Part shown: positions 37,751 through 49,440 of the stretch, piece by piece
How positions within the stretch are numbered: the first letter of the stretch is position 1
Layout: each line of letters opens with the position of its first letter
Translations under genes and position numbers: made by a program
Source of the DNA: Paulownia fortunei
Lineage: Eukaryota > Streptophyta > Magnoliopsida > Lamiales > Paulowniaceae
Direction: 5' to 3'
Assembly: GCA_019321725.1 (NCBI GenBank)
Contig: CM033105.1
Coordinates: 15,903,861 to 15,967,860 of the forward strand
DNA length: 64,000 nt
The notes under the pieces: model-generated
Databases searched by the model: none
What the model was told of the DNA's origin: nothing
What the model saw: only the letters and a program-made list of their open reading frames with translations

Positions 37751-38038
37751 GCATGAGGTAAGATGCCAAAACTCAGAGAAGGTACAAATTATTGTTATTT
37801 TATCCGAAAAAAGGTAGATTTCATATTATACAACAATAATAAAAAAAGGGGAACATTATCAGATCCTATCTAGAAAAATAAGAATCCAACAAAAATGCTA
37901 CTACTAATCAATAGAAGTTCTGATGATGACAAATTACTAATATCTATCAATCATATGCAATTCCCACCAATAACTAGAAAAAGAAAAAAAAAAACATACA
38001 AAATTTTGAAGAAAATCTACTAATAATTATGAGTGATA

Positions 38039-38329
38039 TTAATCCACAGGACATAATCTTGGCCCTCTCACCATAATCCCTTTTGTTGCATTCGACGAAA
38101 ATGCAACCCTCGTATCCTTGCACACAGCTTGCACTCTTTGTTCCCATTCCAGGTCCCCGAATTTAGTCCGGAACATCACCTCGAACTCCAATGTTAATCC
38201 TTGGATCAGTCGAGGAAGATCGTAAGGATTGAACAATGTGTTTAAAGTTGCACTTACAAAAGTCGTGTTTCGGGGCCCTTGATTAAATGTTCGAACGAGT
38301 GTTCTTGACCCCCCTTTCTTCTTATCCAC
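38039..38329 (-). pseudogene. NDR1/HIN1-like (LEA2) protein, N-terminally deleted copy 1
   Basis: Only the C-terminal 96 residues remain, ending SSNATKGIMVRGPRLCPVD, a signature of the LEA2/NHL family (related members end in SSNTT-x-GG-PR-C). Family proteins are about 200-250 residues with one membrane span; here the span and N-terminus are missing. The sequence upstream of the remaining part (beyond 38322) matches the promoter side of copy 2 from about 49395 onward, so about 515 bases covering the N-terminal coding half, leader and TATA box were deleted. NHL proteins act at the plasma membrane in defence and stress responses. Without a start region and membrane anchor I call it a pseudogene. 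The open frame ATG at 38327-38329 is probably coincidental. Confidence 0.85.
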
Positions 38330-38407
38330 TCACTTCACAATGAATATCTCAATTAAGTTTGGAAAAGATTGCAATGTAATCTGTTAACATACCTCGCATG
38401 CAGTATA

Positions 38408-38412
38408 ACTAC
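38408..38412 (+). repeat. Target site duplication of copia element B, left copy
   Basis: ACTAC directly precedes the LTR; ACTAG follows the element at 44378-44382. Four of five bases match. The paralogous empty site near 49491 reads GTAACTAAAG, confirming ACTA as the target. Confidence 0.8.
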
Positions 38413-38870
38413 TGTTGAAAATTAGATCGGGTTTAGAACTCTTGGCCCAATTAGTATCCATATTTAGTTGTATGTCTCCACAATTTGAGTGAGATTGAAT
38501 TTCCTAGTTGGATTAGAATTCTACCTTAAGTGCGAATAAATATCTCTAATTCTTATCCAAAAGAATGTGTGAATGAACATAATTCTCCTATAAACTCTTT
38601 CCATATTCTCTCAAATCTTTTTCTCTCTTAGTCTTTCTTGGAGCATCACCATAGACTTTAAAGATTTGAGGTGTGTAATTGAGTGAATAACTCTAGTAGT
38701 TATTCACCACTAATGAGAAAGATATGTTCGTAGTTTGATCAAAAGGAGGCTGGTAGACGAGCTTAATTCGGAGTACGTGCATCGACAATTTACTGCATAT
38801 AGGTATACCCGATCCACATGAATTATATGAATATTTGATTCATATTATATTGTTGATTAATTTTCTTACA
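38413..38870 (+). repeat. 5' LTR of copia element B (458 bp)
   Basis: It starts TGTTGAAAATTAGATCGGG, ends TTTTCTTACA, and is directly followed by GTGGTATTAAAATCC, which contains the primer site. Confidence 0.93.
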
Positions 38871-38871
38871 G

Positions 38872-38885
38872 TGGTATTAAAATCC
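38872..38885 (+). other. Primer binding site of copia element B
   Basis: TGGTATTAAAATCC is a decayed form of the initiator-Met tRNA complementary sequence TGGTATCAGAGCC and lies one base after the LTR end. Confidence 0.7.
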
Positions 38886-39269
38886 ATAGGGCTCGTTTTC
38901 GCCATTTTATTTGATTGAATTTATGAATGTGTATGTGCTTTAAAAAAAATTATTTTTTTAAAAACATAAAATTTTTACCATATGTTGATCTTAATGTGTA
39001 GATCATGTGGTCAAAATTTGGTGAAAAACGGATAAACGGCTTGAGAAAAAATTTAATTTAAAGTTAGATACATTGTTTATATTTAGACTCAAAATCGAAC
39101 TAGGTTTTGATATTTTTGTTATGAAATTTTTATGCTATGTTGTAGAACATAAAAAAAGGTTTGAAATGATATAAAATCCGTCAAAAAAGGACTTAAAATG
39201 AGTGAGATATGAATTTTTAAAATTTTTGATAGATATTTAATTTTTATCGCTGGAAAATTCATTTGGTCG

Positions 39270-39460
39270 TCGGAATCGGACGGCCGGTGCCGGAGAAGGC
39301 GCCGGTGCTGACATGGCGCACTGGCTAACATGGCATATAGCCACGTGATGCGCATGCTTAGGGCGTGCTGACATGGCGCCTCCGGTTGATGTGTCATACG
39401 GCCACGTGGCACACGATTGACGCTTAGCTTGCGCGCACGTGGCGCCTCTGTGGTTGCCAT
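39270..39460 (+). repeat. GC-rich 60 bp repeat block with G-boxes in copia element B
   Basis: GTGCTGACATGGCGC occurs at 39305 and 39365, a 60-base period. Each unit also holds GCCACGTG (39349 and 39401), and a further CACGTGGCGCC follows near 39438. The block is strikingly GC-rich against an AT-rich surround. CACGTG is the plant G-box core bound by bZIP/bHLH factors; a role here is inference. Confidence 0.75.
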
Positions 39461-41089
39461 GTATTGTTGAAAATAAAATTTGAGAGTTTGCACCAACATA
39501 GTTTTGAACCTGGGTTGCTAATTGTTATTGAGATAGAGAACTATCACTAGACCACTGCACTATTTTGTGATATAATTGGCTGTAAAATCTATATAATAGT
39601 TTTTTGTGCTATTTTTCTAAAAAAATTTTTGTTGTGAATAGATATTATTTTTGACCCTTTAAAAAAAATTATTGGATTAATTCCAATAGAAAGTGATTAA
39701 AATATTTTTGCGCATTACGATGCATGTAAATATATTTTTGTGGGTCAAAGTTTTTAATATCAAAATACTTTTTGCGTATTAAGGTGCATGTAAATTATTT
39801 TACCACCATGAGCCAAAATTATCTCAAACATGATGCACTAAATGTCAATGTCGTCCATTTGGGGTTAATATTTTATTATTCATATTGCATATTTGCATTC
39901 ATAATATATGTGTGGACAAATTTATATTTTATTCATGATCAATAAATTTTTATCATGTCTTTTATTCAGTGGAAGATGATTACTAGCTTGAGTTGCAAAA
40001 TTTTCGATTTCGTTGATTATAAAGGAATAATAAATAATTTTCTTGGATCTAGAATAAAATATCATATCAGTATCTATGTTTTTTTTTGCGCAATTAATTT
40101 AGAAGTTTTAGATCAACTCACTAATTTTACATTTTAAGCCAATTAAGCATGAAAATAGATAAGTTGTCCAATATTGTCGCGACTTAAACGCTGACAATAT
40201 GGCAGTGGACTAAAATTAATATTTGCACTTTAATTTTTTTAAGCCGCAAATACAAGATTTTAAGTTGTTAGACGCTGACAATATACTAATGGATCAAGAA
40301 TCACATTTGCGGTTTAATTTGTGCAAGCTGTAAATACGAGGAATTAATAAAGGAGTTTGAGCTTTATTTTGTCATATGAGCTTGCTCATAATTAAAAAGT
40401 TCTAGTTATCCTAAAGTCATTTTTTTTCAACTGACTTATAAATATTACTAACATATTTTTTGATAATAATCGCCTAACTTGAGGCTGATTGTTGAGAGTC
40501 AAAAAATATACAAGTAATTATTCTTGTCGCTCATGTTGACCAATATAAATATGATTTTTTATTTTAATTATATCGTGGCATGCAAGGTTAGGAGGATGAT
40601 TATATTAGTTGGAGGAGGCTTTATTGGCTAACTCGCTAAGGCCAACCTCCCTCTGCACAAAATTTTCTAGTGAGAAAAAGCTTACTGGAAGAAAGAAAAT
40701 GGGTTATTTATCCTCTAGAGCTAGTCCCCTAAAACGAGTGCAGATTTACGAGTATGAGGCACTAACTAGTGTATTCTATTTTTCTTTCTTTGCTATTCAC
40801 GATATAAGCTAGTACACTCCAACTCTCACTAGTCAGAAGCGCTAAATAGTTTAGAGCGATTCTTGACAGAGGTAGAGAACCACAGGGAATATGGACATTG
40901 AGATTCAACATACTAATAGGAAACGAGAATAACATGTCTAAATTATTTGGACACGTGTGGGGAAAATGGAATTGCAATTTGAATGATGATTCTAAACATG
41001 TCGCAACTAAACGAGTTTGCGAAAAGTGATGAATCAAACACTTCAAAATTACTCGATTGATATGATGACGCAAATTGATTTGTATCTAA

Positions 41090-42830
41090 ATTAGGATGAT
41101 ACAATCATGATTGCAGCCTACATAATGAAAATTGTGCCTCCAAGTGAATTCTCCAACCTTCAATGAGTTGTGATGTAGCAGCAAGCCCAAATTAGTGGGT
41201 TTATACCTATTTAAGTTCAAGAAGCTATGTTCTCAAAAGTGATGAACACCTTGATGGAGAAATTATAAAAATTAAGTCGCATAGAATAGATTTTCTCATG
41301 GAGGAATTACGAGCATATAAGAAGTCAAATGAAATCTTGCGCTATACGAGTTGTAAGATTCTTAAAGTGGCACTCAATTTTCTAGTGAGGATGATATTTT
41401 TTTAAAACTTATTTAGCAATCACTGGGATAGTGAGAGTGACCCGAGTTAGTGGGAATGTCTCACTTAAAAATGAGTCTCATATTCCACAAGTAAGAAGGA
41501 GTGCACATGAGTTGTACCCCATCGTCTATATGAGATTAATTGGGTATCCTTCATGACTACTTTTGTGGATGTTGATGAGTCAACTTAAACTTTTGACTTC
41601 ACTTGATACTTTAAGGGAATAATTGTTTTGAAGGAAAAGATGAGCTTAATGACTAAGAACAAAGTCTAGAGCTGGTTGATATTTCGTTTAAGTGCAAGGC
41701 CATTAGAAACATGTGGTTTCTAGAGGTCAAGTGCAAAGTAAATGGGTTGATTAATATTTGTATAGCTCAACCAAAAGCAAAATATTTACCTCTAATTGTG
41801 GAGCATAAATTTGTGAGATATTCTCCCTAAGTGGTGAGATCGCCTCAATACGCCAAGATGCTATTAGTTATTGCCACTTTTATCTAAGTTTGTCCTGGAC
41901 GATTGAGGTTGACATATATAAATGAGGAGTGGACGATGAGATCTATATAGATCGCCTAATGAATTCAAGAAATGGGGCAAAAATATAAAGATTGCTGATC
42001 GAAAAGCTTCATTTGTAACTTTGAATTATTATCCAAAAAGTAGTGTTATCAATTTCATCGAGCTATCACTCTGGTAGGCTTACGATGGTTAAATAAGATC
42101 ACTGAATATATGTCAACATAAATAAGAGAATTTAATTCTCACTATATTTGGGCAATAATATGATGGCCAGAAAGGACATGAAGGTGTCTCCACTTAGTAG
42201 TGGTTGTCATATATATTTGAATGGACATAGGAAAAGTATATGTATACTTGGTATTGTGATACTGAATTTTTATATGCATCTCACCAATCCTATTGACACT
42301 TCATGGTCAAAGATTATGTTCTTAGTTAGATTAAAATGCCTTGAGATAGAAGAAGAAAAGAAATGCTAGCTAGTATTATGCAAGCATTCTAGAAGTTTTG
42401 ATGTGCACTGGTGTGTACTCGACTAGTACTGTGTTTGATAATTAGATTATTGGTGAGTGGATATCAAAGTGATAATTGACGCAATAATGTGATGCTGTCT
42501 AGCGGATACTTAGATATCTTAATAGAGTGGTTTGAGATTTGTTGGAGGTAATTTGGTATTTTGAAAGGATGCGCATTGTGCGCACATTTGTGAGACTTTT
42601 GTTGTCTTTGTGATAATAAAGCCACTTTGATGTATGCTTTGGGCGCCAAGTATTATTGGAGGACTAAACATACTAATACCAGTCACCCCTTCATTTAAGA
42701 GAGTACTGTGCAAAATTAAATTGTTCTCAGTCATATTTGTACGAGCGGTTTTTTCGCTTATCCCTTGCCTCTATATGGAGATATGCTCCAAAGGCATGTG
42801 AGTAGTACGAAATTACGTAGAATTTTATTT
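41090..42830 (+). pseudogene. pol remnants (RT to RNase H) of copia element B
   Basis: Short in-frame scraps match copia pol in the right order: integrase C-terminal/linker-like sequence near 41100-41300, RT N-terminal region near 41640-41780 (a KNK-x-W-like and GxKW-like stretch), and RNase H near 42590-42720 (YCDNKA-like, with -RTKH- following). Stops and frameshifts are frequent, and no frame exceeds about 75 codons. It aligns with element A at 33600-35200. Confidence 0.7.
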
Positions 42831-43922
42831 TTGTGGCTAGTGAGAACATATTGTGATTAATGAGTTATATTTGTATTCTCATTATGAGTTTGGTACTGGA
42901 TTTGTGAGTTGTCACCAGGCTTTGATTGACCTTCTCACATGGGTAATCGCCTTGGCGCTATAATAGCGAGCAGGATGAGACTTAAAGATCTGTCGCATAA
43001 TTAAGGTTTGTGAATGATTGCCTTTACGCTTGGAGCAGCGAGGAAAGTTAATATGTATAACTAAGATCTCCTTAGCTTGGAGGCTAAGATGAGATCAAAA
43101 TTGATCGATTATGAAGAAGTATGTCCAAACTTCATAATAAGCTTATTCTCAGCTGAACGTTCAAACTGCAAGAAGACATTTTGGAAAGTGACTTCTAGTG
43201 CCAAAATGTCTTCTAGTGCCAAAATGTCTTCTAGTGATATGCAGGTCAGGTGCTTTGAGAGTGACTAGACTTAGGTTCATATGATGTTAAGAGCTTGACA
43301 TGCCTAAATTAAGTGGGAGCTCTATCATAGCATGTATTCATACTACATGTGCTTTAAGATGAACTATTATGGGAAAGTGACTGAATGGGTCCCTGCTTCA
43401 TCACTATGTGAGCCGATACCCTTTGGGACTCTGGACTTTATCATGAGGTGTAAGGTTGATGACACTACTTTAGCATGTTTCCAATGGCTATGAATAATTC
43501 GGTCTGTCGGAGCATGTCTAGAAAAGCTGTCAAGACCAAGCTAATTGGCATGAGAGGTCGAGAAAAAACTAGGTTGGTAACGTACTTATATTCTATAGTT
43601 CATAGCCCGGGTAACTATGTCGAAATGTGTTTGACTAGTCATGAACATAGATACATATTTGAGTAAGTCGAGCATGCTCTATTTATTTCATTGAGAGATC
43701 TAAAGATGCTTGATTGGGTGCGACCACTTGATTTGGAGTACATAGGGAGCTATTGAGTTGTAGAGTTATGTTAGTTTGGTGATGACTTAATATAACTCTC
43801 CTCTCTATGCTTTCTCGCTTGATCGCACACCTTATTTTCTGTATGAAGGGACTGGTGTGAGATGGAAAATTGTATGATGATGAGATTCGAGGAGATTGAG
43901 TCAAATATGTATGAGTGGAAGA

Positions 43923-44377
43923 TGTTGAAAATTGGATCGGGTTTAGGACCTTTGTCCCAATTGGTATCCATATTTAGTTGGATGTCTCCACAATTTGAAT
44001 GAGATTGAGTTTTCTAATTGGACTAGGATTCTACCTTAAGTAGGAATAAATATATCTAATCCCCATGCAATAGAATATATGAATGAATGTAATTCTCCCA
44101 TACTCTCTCCATATTCTCTCAAATTTTTTTCTCTCTCAGTCTTCCTTGGAGCATCACCATAAACTCTAAGATTTGAGGTGTGTAATTGAGTGAATAACTC
44201 TAATAGTTATTCACCACTAACAAGAAAGATATGTTCGTGGTTTGATCAAAAAGAGGCTGGTATATGAGCTTGATTCGGGATACGTGGATCGATAATCCTC
44301 TACGTATAGGTATATCTGATCCACATGAATTATATAAATATTTGATTCATATTATACTGTTGATTAATTTTCTTACA
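43923..44377 (+). repeat. 3' LTR of copia element B (455 bp)
   Basis: It starts TGTTGAAAATTGGATCGGG and ends TTTTCTTACA, followed by ACTAG. It differs from the 5' LTR at scattered positions, so the insertion is not very recent. Confidence 0.93.
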
Positions 44378-44643
44378 ACTAGAAACCTCAAATAGGAACA
44401 ATTTACATTGTAAAGCAATTACAAATACATTTTTTTGAATATATTATGTATCCCAATACTGTACGGATCGGACACAAACACACACGTTATTGTAAAATAA
44501 CTTGGTATAAGGCAATATCAAATACTATGTACATGCAACACGATTGTGACACATTTATAAAAATGCATAATCACACTTATATTTAAAAATTTAATACTCA
44601 AACCTTGCAATGATCAATCAATGAAATATATGCAAACCACAAA
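44378..44643. repeat. Segmental-duplication flank (pairs with about 49490-49755)
   Basis: Shared blocks include GAATATATTATGTATCCCA and AACACGATTGTGACACATTT-like sequence in the same order as 49540-49680. This is host DNA on the promoter side of LEA2 copy 1, separated from the gene by copia element B. Confidence 0.85.
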
Positions 44644-45417
44644 GGGCTCGTTTGGATCTTAGGATTAGCAATGATAGACAATTCTATTACACCACATCAA
44701 GCGTTTGGTTTTTACTAATTTAAGCCCATGATGCAATCCCTAAATTAAGGGTTTATGAATCCACCCTCAAAGCCTCTCATTGTGCTATCACAGAAGTTGG
44801 GCCTTTTACTTTTCAAATTCTAGAATTGCCCATTATCTGGTCTGAATTAGATAAGGAAACCACAAGCCCACTGATTTCAACAAAGACCCTTCCACTGCAA
44901 ATCGTCCTCAAATTGCGTGGAATAAGTTGGTGATTTTTTCAAGGAGAAGAAGGAAAGGAAAAAGAGGAGTTGGTTCAATTGCACTAGCATGGGTGCATGA
45001 GATTCAATCAAAGCATATCTTCATTGTGATGGCCTAATTAATGTTTGCATTGCCTCTACATACATGTTGTAAAAAGATCCTATCCTACTAAGTTGAAATT
45101 TTTGCCATCAAGATCGTAGTTGAAAAAAATTAAAAAAAATTACTATATATATATATATATGTATATATATAAAAGCAGCGGCATCATGAAGAAAAAAGAG
45201 GAGGAAGGAGAGAGGAGGAACGTGGCAGCAAGGGCAGCGGATGTATGTGCATACATAATCTTTGTCCAAATAAAATATTGAATCTCTTTTTAAATTTTCA
45301 ATCTTACAATCCAAATTCATTATCATTATCAGGATATATTATAATTTTCCATGAATAATAGAATCATACCCTATTCAATTATTCTTACAAATTCTGTCCA
45401 TAAATCCAAACAAAGCC
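44644..45417. mobile_element. MITE (774 bp, non-autonomous DNA transposon)
   Basis: The terminal inverted repeats are GGGCTCGTTTGGAT at the left and ATCCAAACAAAGCC at the right. AAA flanks both sides. The paralogous segment near 49755-49765 (GCAAATTACAAAGTTGATTT) lacks the insertion and continues straight across, which fixes both ends. Termini of GGGC-x-GTTTGG form with a three-base duplication suit PIF/Harbinger-like MITEs, though the target is AAA rather than TWA. No transposase. Open frames inside (45108-45326) are low complexity. Confidence 0.85.
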
Positions 45418-46957
45418 AAATTTGATAATAAATACATACATACTAAATCACATACTAAATATCCTTATGAAAAAATAGGATAAAACTTTTAAAAATAATT
45501 TCCATTTATATTTAATATTCAATAATTGCCCTCCACGAGTCCATAGTGATAAATTGAAGCTCGGATTCCAAGAAGAAAATCTTCAAAAAGTTGAATTGCG
45601 GGTAAATATCTGAAGAGAAGACGACCGGAACGAGAGGATCTAAACTCTACAAGAATTTCTTTAAATTGCTCTGAATAATTTTCACTGTGTAAATTATATA
45701 TAGTAACAAGATAGTTAATTAGTTATATCAAGTTTTAAGATAACCCAAATTGTAATGTTTCTATGTATCACAATCCAAAATAAACCAAAAGGAACTCTAT
45801 AAACAAAATGCAAAAGTTTACATGTATTGACATTTAGTTTATCTAAGTAGGTAATAAAATTCACTCTTCTCCCAAAACCAAATTCTATCCCTCGTAAACA
45901 GCTGGAAAACTGAGCAGCGCCATGCATTTCCTGATATACAGGATTAAGCATGCACATTTAATTTACGAGATCTATATATTAATTGCACATGTGAGCTTAA
46001 GAAGGAAAGATAAATTCAGAAAATAGTAGGTCGTTTCTCTTTCCGCGTTTAATCAGTAGATTTGCCATAAACAGAGTCGAAGATTTGCCTATTTTATAAT
46101 GCATGCTAGCAATCAAGCCAACAATGTCGCATACTACCGGAAGATGTACCAGTGCCACCATCGTTCCCCTAGTCGGGGCTATTGTCTTCACACTCTCATC
46201 ACGTGATGAATCCTCACCAACGCTCCTCCTCTCATGACCAAATCTTCAACTTAACCTTTTCAACATCTCAACATGACTACTAAGGAAAGGAAGGAAAAGA
46301 GGGCAAGCGTTAGGATTTACAACTCTAAAAACATGAATTCGACTCCTCATCCTTGTAGAGATAATGACTATTCCTCCCTACAAAGACATAAAAGCTTCGT
46401 GATTACTGGCACAGTAGGCATATCACATCCCTGTTGTCAATACACTGCCTCCTAGACAAAGTTCTTAACTCCTAGCTAGCCATCTTTTTGCTAAGTTGTG
46501 GCCGTATGATGGGTATGTTCATTTTACTTTATTTTAGTCAATCTCATATTTAATTTTAGTACAAATAAATTGGTAGGCCCAATAATTTCAAATCACATTA
46601 AAGGTCTATAAATTCATGTCCCAATTAAACAGATATAAATATACACGTTATGTTTTGCTTTTTAATGGTAATTATTTTATCTAAAATTCTTATAAACTTT
46701 AATATCGAAGGGCCTTCTTTGGGACAATTCTAAGGTCCTTCTAATCGTATGTTCGTGCAGTAGGTAGGAAACCCAATTCTAGGAGCAATAACGAGGAGAA
46801 AAATGAAGTGGACCACCCTCCCACAAAGAAAAAATTTGGGCTGTGTTCCCTGTATTTTATGGTGAAAGATGTGTAAATCTTGTTCAAGTTTTAAAAACTT
46901 TTGGGGTGTGCTCACTGCATCCACCGTATATATATATAACTTGGGAGTTTTATTTAT
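45418..46957. other. Intergenic DNA with unassigned short open frames
   Basis: The first 130 bases continue the duplicated LEA2 flank and then homology to copy 2 fades. A minus-strand open stretch at 45997-46191 (64 codons, extendable upstream in frame by about 25 codons) and another at 46730-46924 have mixed, non-repetitive composition but match no family I recognise. No gene is claimed. Confidence 0.45.
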
Positions 46958-47175
46958 TGGGTTTTGGGGATGGGGAATGTAAGTGGGTTTGTATGTAGTG
47001 GGGTTTGGGGTGCGGAGGATGTGGGTGGTGGCGGCGGGGGTTGGTTTAGGTGTGAGATTTGATATGGTGGTGGTGGAGGGGGAGGAAATTCATGAATATG
47101 TCTTTTGATGTGGTGGCGGCGGCAGGGGTTCTTGAGTGGTGGAAGGCTGGTGGCGATGGGGCTCCTAGTGATGGT
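46958..47175 (+). repeat. G-rich GGT/GGC low-complexity tract with G-quadruplex potential
   Basis: The plus strand is dense in G-runs. 47000-47040 has four runs of three or more G (47000-47003, 47007-47010, 47023-47025, 47036-47040) separated by loops of up to 12 bases. It is followed by GGTGGTGG and GGCGGCGG runs to about 47165. It stands out against AT-rich surroundings. No coding frame is evident. Confidence 0.75.
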
Positions 47176-48251
47176 GGTGGTGTAAGCTAAGAAAGAAGAA
47201 GGAGAATAAAATATAAAAATATAGAAATTAAAATGGGTATTCGGGTCTTGGGGGTTTTATAAATACTACACGTGGTATATATATATTTGGTATATATCCA
47301 TCATACAAGTATTTTATTTTTTATAAAATGAGACACTTGATTTTCATCCATACACTAAATATACCATACATTTGGTGTAGCATAAATATTACCGGATCTT
47401 GGGTGATTTCCTTTTAAAATATGGTCATGTGGCCATTTTTGTCCACCTTGGCAAATGAGGTGGCTCATTTAATCCATATCATTTTCTCTTTTCTCCACAT
47501 AGATGTCACATGGGATGGGTTTTGTATAGTATGGAAAAATTCACGAGAATCCCTAAAATTGTCAAATTTTGACTGTCACGTGTACAACACTTGATATTTT
47601 TTGGCAAAAAATTAAACTCAATCTCCAACTTTTTAATAGTTATAGAATAATTTTGCAAAATTGAATTCTATGGCAACCCCTTAGTTATGGGATAAATTTT
47701 GTAATTTTACCTATATATAATATATAAATAAATAGATAAATATCGCTCCCTTTCCCATACCAATACTTGGATTAATTTTCTTCAAAGTATTTCTTTTTTT
47801 GTTTTTTGTGATTTAGTATTTATAACTATGAATTAAGGTATAATTACTCATTTGAGACTAAATATGTTCAAAAAGAAAAAAAAATATCACTCACATATTG
47901 GGCGACGGTAATTCAAACATAGCTCATAGGGTGTAAATAGATATAGGAATAACAACTTTGAGGACTTCGAAACCTATCAGAAGTATGGATATTTATTATG
48001 GATATTTGTTAACTAATTATTAATTAATATTGAAAAGTAATAATGTATTTGATCATTCATAAAAAATAAAAGATATAGTAATACCAACATAAATGGATTA
48101 TTTAAGTCCTTACCCAAAACCATAATGGGATTATTTGTCTAATTCCAAAATAAAGGTGGACAATATGCCATTTTTCAGTACCAATGCACGAGGTTAGATG
48201 CCATTTACCCGCATATAATACAAATAATTTGCCCTAATTACGATGAACATT
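47176..48251. other. Intergenic DNA, left flank of LEA2 copy 2
   Basis: No gene recognised. From about 48170 onward the sequence aligns with 37735-38040, the region 3' of LEA2 copy 1. Confidence 0.6.
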
Positions 48252-48299
48252 ATAATTAAAATTAAAATTAAAATTAAAATTAAAATTAAAATTAAAATT
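48252..48299 (+). repeat. Hexanucleotide microsatellite (ATTAAA)n
   Basis: About eight uninterrupted six-base units. It creates open frames on both strands that are not genes. It is absent at the equivalent place beside copy 1. Confidence 0.93.
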
Positions 48300-48597
48300 G
48301 GTGCAAAGCTGGAGTCCAAAACTCTAAGAAGGTACATTTTTTTAATCCGAAAAAGGGTAGATTCCACTTCTGTAAAAAATTGGAAAATCATCAGATCCTA
48401 TCTGATCTATGAAACCATAATCACGGACCAAAGAAAACAAGAATCCAACAAAAAAATACTACCACTTAGTAAAAGTTCTGATGACAAATTAGTAATATCA
48501 ATGAATCACAGGCAATTCACAACCAATAATTGCAAAAAAAGAAAAAAAGAAAAAAAGAAAAAAAAAGAGAGAACACATATAAAATCTCGAAGAAAAC

Positions 48598-49257
48598 CTA
48601 ATAATAGTTATAAGTGTGAGAATCCAAAGGACATAGTCTTGGCCCTCCCACCATAATCCCTTTTGTTGCATTCGATGAAAATCCAACCGTCATATTCTTG
48701 CACATAGCGTTAACTGTATATTCCCCGTAGTTAGCCCGGAACATCACCTCGAATTCCAACATTAATCCTTGGATCAGTCGAGAAGGACTGTAATGAGGCA
48801 ATAACGTGTTTACTGTTACATTAAGAGAAGTCGTGTTTCCCGAATCCTGTCCAAAAGGTCGAACAACAGTTCCTGACCACTTCTGAGACATGCACAGAAC
48901 CCAAACATCGAAATCTTTGTAATGGAAAGAAGAAAAACTATTTGAGTTTTAGACAGCAAAACCTATATTCCACTCTGCTGTCACCTGGGAATCACCAGAT
49001 TTGACGACGTTGTCTACAGAAACCAAAACCGAATCGACTTTGAAACTGGGAAAGTTTTTGTCAACTTGGAGAAGTACCAAAAACCCCACCCAGGCGCAGG
49101 CCACTAACGTTGCGCAGATAATGGACCCTAGATGTCGGCGGCACGGGCATTTTTTATCAACAGTTGATTCAGAAGCCAAGTGGGTTGCGCCGCCACTCCA
49201 GGCGGAGGTAGGGGAAGGTGGTGCGGCGGGGTAGCCGTGGGCAAAGGGCACTCCCAT
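48598..49257 (-). pseudogene. NDR1/HIN1-like (LEA2) protein, copy 2, single premature stop
   Basis: From ATG 49257 to the stop at 48598 the frame spans 219 codons, the normal size for the family, with one TAA at 48949-48951 (codon 103). Residues 1-43 are a Pro/Ser-rich cytosolic N-terminus with a basic CPCRRH segment, 44-63 form a hydrophobic membrane span (GSIICATLVACAWVGFLVLL), and the rest is the LEA2 domain ending SSNATKGIMVGGPRLCPLD plus a short tail. The frame is otherwise open, and downstream sequence keeps the family pattern, so the stop looks recent. A TATA-like sequence lies about 100 bases upstream. NHL proteins sit in the plasma membrane and act in pathogen and stress responses. 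It could be a null allele, a pseudogene, or an assembly error. Confidence 0.85.
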
Positions 49258-49354
49258 GCATACTCCCTCAAGGCCTTGAGGTCTAGGTTTTTATTGACTT
49301 GTCATTGCAAAGGTTTGAAGGGGTAAAATTTTATTTAGCACAGAAAAAGATTTG

Positions 49355-49362
49355 TATATAAA
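49355..49362 (-). promoter_or_regulatory. Probable TATA box of LEA2 copy 2
   Basis: TTTATATA read on the minus strand, about 100 bases upstream of the ATG at 49257. The corresponding segment is deleted in copy 1. Confidence 0.6.
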
Positions 49363-49440
49363 GAGGTCTGGGGAAGCTTAAATTTTGCTAGAATTCTTGT
49401 TATCCATTCACTTCAAAATGAAAATCTCAATTGAGTTTTG

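Larger units (their letters stand above)
38413..44377 (+). mobile_element. Ty1/copia LTR retrotransposon B, complete structure, dead coding region
   Basis: The 5' LTR (38413-38870) and 3' LTR (43923-44377) both start TGTTGAAAATT and end TTTTCTTACA. A PBS-like TGGTATTAAAATCC follows the first LTR, and a purine-rich GAGTGGAAGA precedes the second. A near-perfect five-base target duplication flanks it. The internal 5 kb is homologous to element A but lacks about 530 bases corresponding to 32530-33080, including the zinc knuckle. It is inserted on the promoter side of LEA2 copy 1, and the paralogous segment near 49490 shows the uninterrupted site. Confidence 0.93.

Noticed and set aside
39119..39499. 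126-codon minus-strand open frame in copia B
   Set aside because: It spans the GC-rich G-box repeats and is antisense to the element; the repeat structure explains the open frame.
48243..48656. 137-codon plus-strand open frame
   Set aside because: It begins in an (ATTAAA)n microsatellite, runs through an A-rich tract and is antisense to LEA2 copy 2.
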